Below, in pieces: positions 6,961 to 7,123 of a stretch of 7,123 bases of DNA (position 1 is its first letter; the number at the start of each line of letters is the position of its first letter). The notes beneath the pieces were generated by a model. That model searched no databases. It was not told where the DNA came from and was given only the letters and a program-made list of their open reading frames with translations. The position numbers were made by a program, and so were the translations under genes. The stretch covers positions 1-7,123 of the forward strand of contig JAJPXE010000039.1 in assembly GCA_021205645.1 (NCBI GenBank), written 5' to 3'. Origin of the DNA: Candidatus Gastranaerophilales bacterium (GTDB lineage: Bacteria; Cyanobacteriota; Vampirovibrionia; Gastranaerophilales; Gastranaerophilaceae).

Positions 6961-7123
6961 TCAGGAACGTCTTAGCAGGTCAGAGAGCTTAACGTTTTTA
7001 TTTGTGATAGAGTTTGAATTTATTGAGAAGTCTGCAGCATCTTCTTTAAATTGAGAGAGTCCGACCCTGCGGCTGTCGTTGTTATTGATCATGAGTAAGC
7101 CCTGAATAAAGGATATTAAATTC
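6961..7123 (-). CDS. 3' end of a convergent gene of unknown function (partial, runs off the right edge)
   Basis: On the minus strand a frame is open from base 7122 to a TGA at 6963–6961, giving 53 residues that end in KLSDLLRRS. The sequence (for example RRVGLSQFKEDAADFSINSN) has the mix of charged, polar and hydrophobic residues of a real protein tail. The region is also more G+C-rich than nearby noncoding DNA. An internal ATG at 7092–7090 could instead start a complete 43-residue protein, but no good ribosome binding site precedes it, so a truncated longer gene is preferred. Only base 6960 separates this stop from the stop of the winged-helix gene. The family is not recognised. Confidence 0.5.
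   Translation of the reverse strand, partial: NLISFIQGLLMINNNDSRRVGLSQFKEDAADFSINSNSITNKNVKLSDLLRRS

Noticed and set aside
1..7123. CRISPR array, insertion sequence ends or attachment sites
   Set aside because: No regularly spaced direct repeats, transposase fragments, terminal inverted repeats or tRNA-associated duplications were seen.

Overview
This AT-rich window (about one third G+C by eye) is almost filled by one very large gene, 359–6550 on the + strand, encoding a 2063-residue protein. Its ends carry pieces of ordinary-looking neighbouring genes. The N-terminus of the giant protein (the 'PIFKGVREDRN' style), the Lys/Asn/Ile/Glu-rich composition and the weak promoter signals resemble what I remember of gut Melainabacteria (Gastranaerophilales, non-photosynthetic relatives of cyanobacteria). 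That placement is recollection plus inference, not something the sequence proves.

Layout. 1–115 (−): the 5' end of a divergent gene that runs off the left edge. 116–358: an AT-rich intergenic region between divergent genes, with an operator-like inverted repeat and, just before the giant gene, a good ribosome binding site. 359–6550 (+): the giant gene. 6551–6644: a short AT-rich gap with a weak hairpin. 6645–6959 (+): a 104-residue protein resembling a small winged-helix DNA-binding protein. 6961–7123 (−): the 3' end of a convergent gene, with its stop one base from the stop of the winged-helix gene.

The main observation is that the giant protein carries all four hallmark positions of a papain-fold (clan CA) cysteine peptidase: Gln225, Cys231, His938 and Asn960, the last in an Asn-Thr-Trp-Gly motif. 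The Gln-to-Cys spacing is exactly that of papain and of calpain. However, catalytic Cys and His lie 707 residues apart, so a largely helical segment of roughly 500 residues or more appears to be inserted into the peptidase domain. About 220 residues precede the Cys block. Over 1000 mostly helical residues follow the Asn block and include at least one diverged pair of repeats about 100 residues apart. I see no signal peptide, membrane segment or cell-wall anchor.

How the genes work together is uncertain. The winged-helix gene lies 94 bases downstream on the same strand and could be co-transcribed with the giant gene, possibly as a local regulator. Nothing visible ties the two edge genes to the peptidase.
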